Under the pieces are notes generated by a model. It saw nothing but the letters and a program-made list of their open reading frames with translations. It ran no database searches and was not told where the DNA came from. A stretch of DNA of 5,984 nucleotides from the NCBI GenBank assembly GCA_948467695.1, contig CAOKFJ010000129.1:1-5984 (forward strand). The letters run 5' to 3'. Every line of letters begins with the position of its first letter. The first letter of the stretch is position 1. The translations under genes were made by a program, and so were the position numbers. Positions 5,508 to 5,984 of the stretch are shown here, one piece after another. This DNA is from an uncultured Allobaculum sp. GTDB lineage: Bacteria > Bacillota_I > Bacilli_A > Erysipelotrichales > Erysipelotrichaceae.

Positions 5508-5984
5508 TTGAAGAAGAAACTTGTCATTGTCGAATCGCCTTCCAAAGCGAAGACAATTGAAAAATATCTGGGCAATGAGTACAAGGTCGTTTCCTCAAAA
5601 GGACATATCTGCGACCTTGCCACATCCGGAAAAGGCGGCCTGGGCATTGATGTCGAACACGACTTCAAACCCACATACCGCATTTCCAAAGAGAAAAAAG
5701 ATGTGGTTAAAGAACTCAAAAAACTCGCCGGCGAAGCCGAAAGCGTCATTCTCGCAAGTGACCCGGACCGCGAAGGAGAAGCCATCGCCTGGCATCTTGC
5801 CCGCGAGCTCGGTCTGTCCACCGACGACAACAACCGCGTAACGTTCCATGAAATCACCAAACCGGTCGTTACCGAAGCGGTTGCCGATCCTCATAAGATT
5901 GATATGAACCTCGTGCGAAGCCAGGAAGCGCGCCGCATTCTCGACCGCATCATCGGCTTCAAGCTTTCCAAACTGCTCCAGAAT
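5508..5984 (+). CDS. topA: DNA topoisomerase I (type IA), N-terminal part
   Basis: TopA relaxes negative supercoils by a single-strand break with a 5'-phosphotyrosine link. Only the first 159 codons are in the window; the active-site tyrosine lies beyond it. The Toprim domain is clear: KLVIVESPSKAKTIEKYLG with the catalytic Glu9, then ASDPDREGEAIAWHLA with Asp85, Asp87 and Glu89, then VTFHEITK and RRILDRIIGFKLS. TTG 5508 is the only plausible start, because a stop lies in frame at 5481-5483 and no ATG or GTG falls between; AAAGGA at 5491-5496 gives a somewhat long 11-base spacing. The segment GHICDLATSGKGGLGID resembles Erysipelotrichia and Mollicutes relatives more than Bacillus. The gene is separated from rnhB by a terminator and about 650 bases, so it is transcribed on its own. 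Confidence 0.97.
   Translation, partial: MKKKLVIVESPSKAKTIEKYLGNEYKVVSSKGHICDLATSGKGGLGIDVEHDFKPTYRISKEKKDVVKELKKLAGEAESVILASDPDREGEAIAWHLARELGLSTDDNNRVTFHEITKPVVTEAVADPHKIDMNLVRSQEARRILDRIIGFKLSKLLQN

Noticed and set aside
5610..5612. Cys35 in TopA where E. coli has Arg in GHIRDL
   Set aside because: That position appears to vary among type IA enzymes, and the catalytic residues are present, so it is weak evidence of defect.

Overview
This window is a stretch of housekeeping chromosome from a Bacillota (Firmicutes). The gene order trmD - rplS - lepB - rbgA - rnhB - topA, all on the + strand, is the classic ribosome/tRNA-maturation neighbourhood of that phylum. RbgA (a ribosome-assembly GTPase of Gram-positives and their relatives) and a Gram-positive style signal peptidase I support this. 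Base composition is close to 50% GC. The TopA N-terminus resembles Erysipelotrichia/Mollicutes relatives, so an Erysipelotrichaceae-like gut bacterium is my guess, with low confidence. TGA is used as a normal stop (rbgA, rnhB), so this is not a UGA=Trp Mollicute.

Layout. 2-448: the 3' part of trmD, cut by the window edge and lacking about 35 codons that carry the catalytic Arg/Asp region. 436-463: a terminator overlapping the trmD stop. 495-1829: a membrane-anchored M15-type peptidoglycan peptidase with a purely basic N-terminal tail and a purely acidic C-terminal tail, inserted between trmD and rplS, which are usually adjacent. 1830-2105: intergenic DNA with an extended -10 promoter and a structured leader RNA, probably the L19 autoregulatory leader. 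2106-2456: rplS, followed by a strong terminator. 2496-2693: a leader region with a perfect TATAAT and a stable hairpin. 2694-4848: a tightly overlapping lepB-rbgA-rnhB operon ending in a terminator that overlaps the rnhB stop. 4863-5507: about 645 bases without a convincing gene, where many Bacillota have dprA; it shows weak signs of a decayed gene and a perfect 17-base palindrome. 5508-5984: the start of topA, running off the window.

The genes serve translation (TrmD, L19, RbgA), genome maintenance (RNase HII, topoisomerase I), protein export (signal peptidase I) and probably cell-wall remodelling (M15 protein). I found no mobile element, CRISPR array, tRNA or rRNA, and no convincing new multi-gene system. 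The observations most worth following up are the internally deleted trmD, the charge-polarised M15 protein with a substituted active-site arginine, and the decayed-looking gap before topA.
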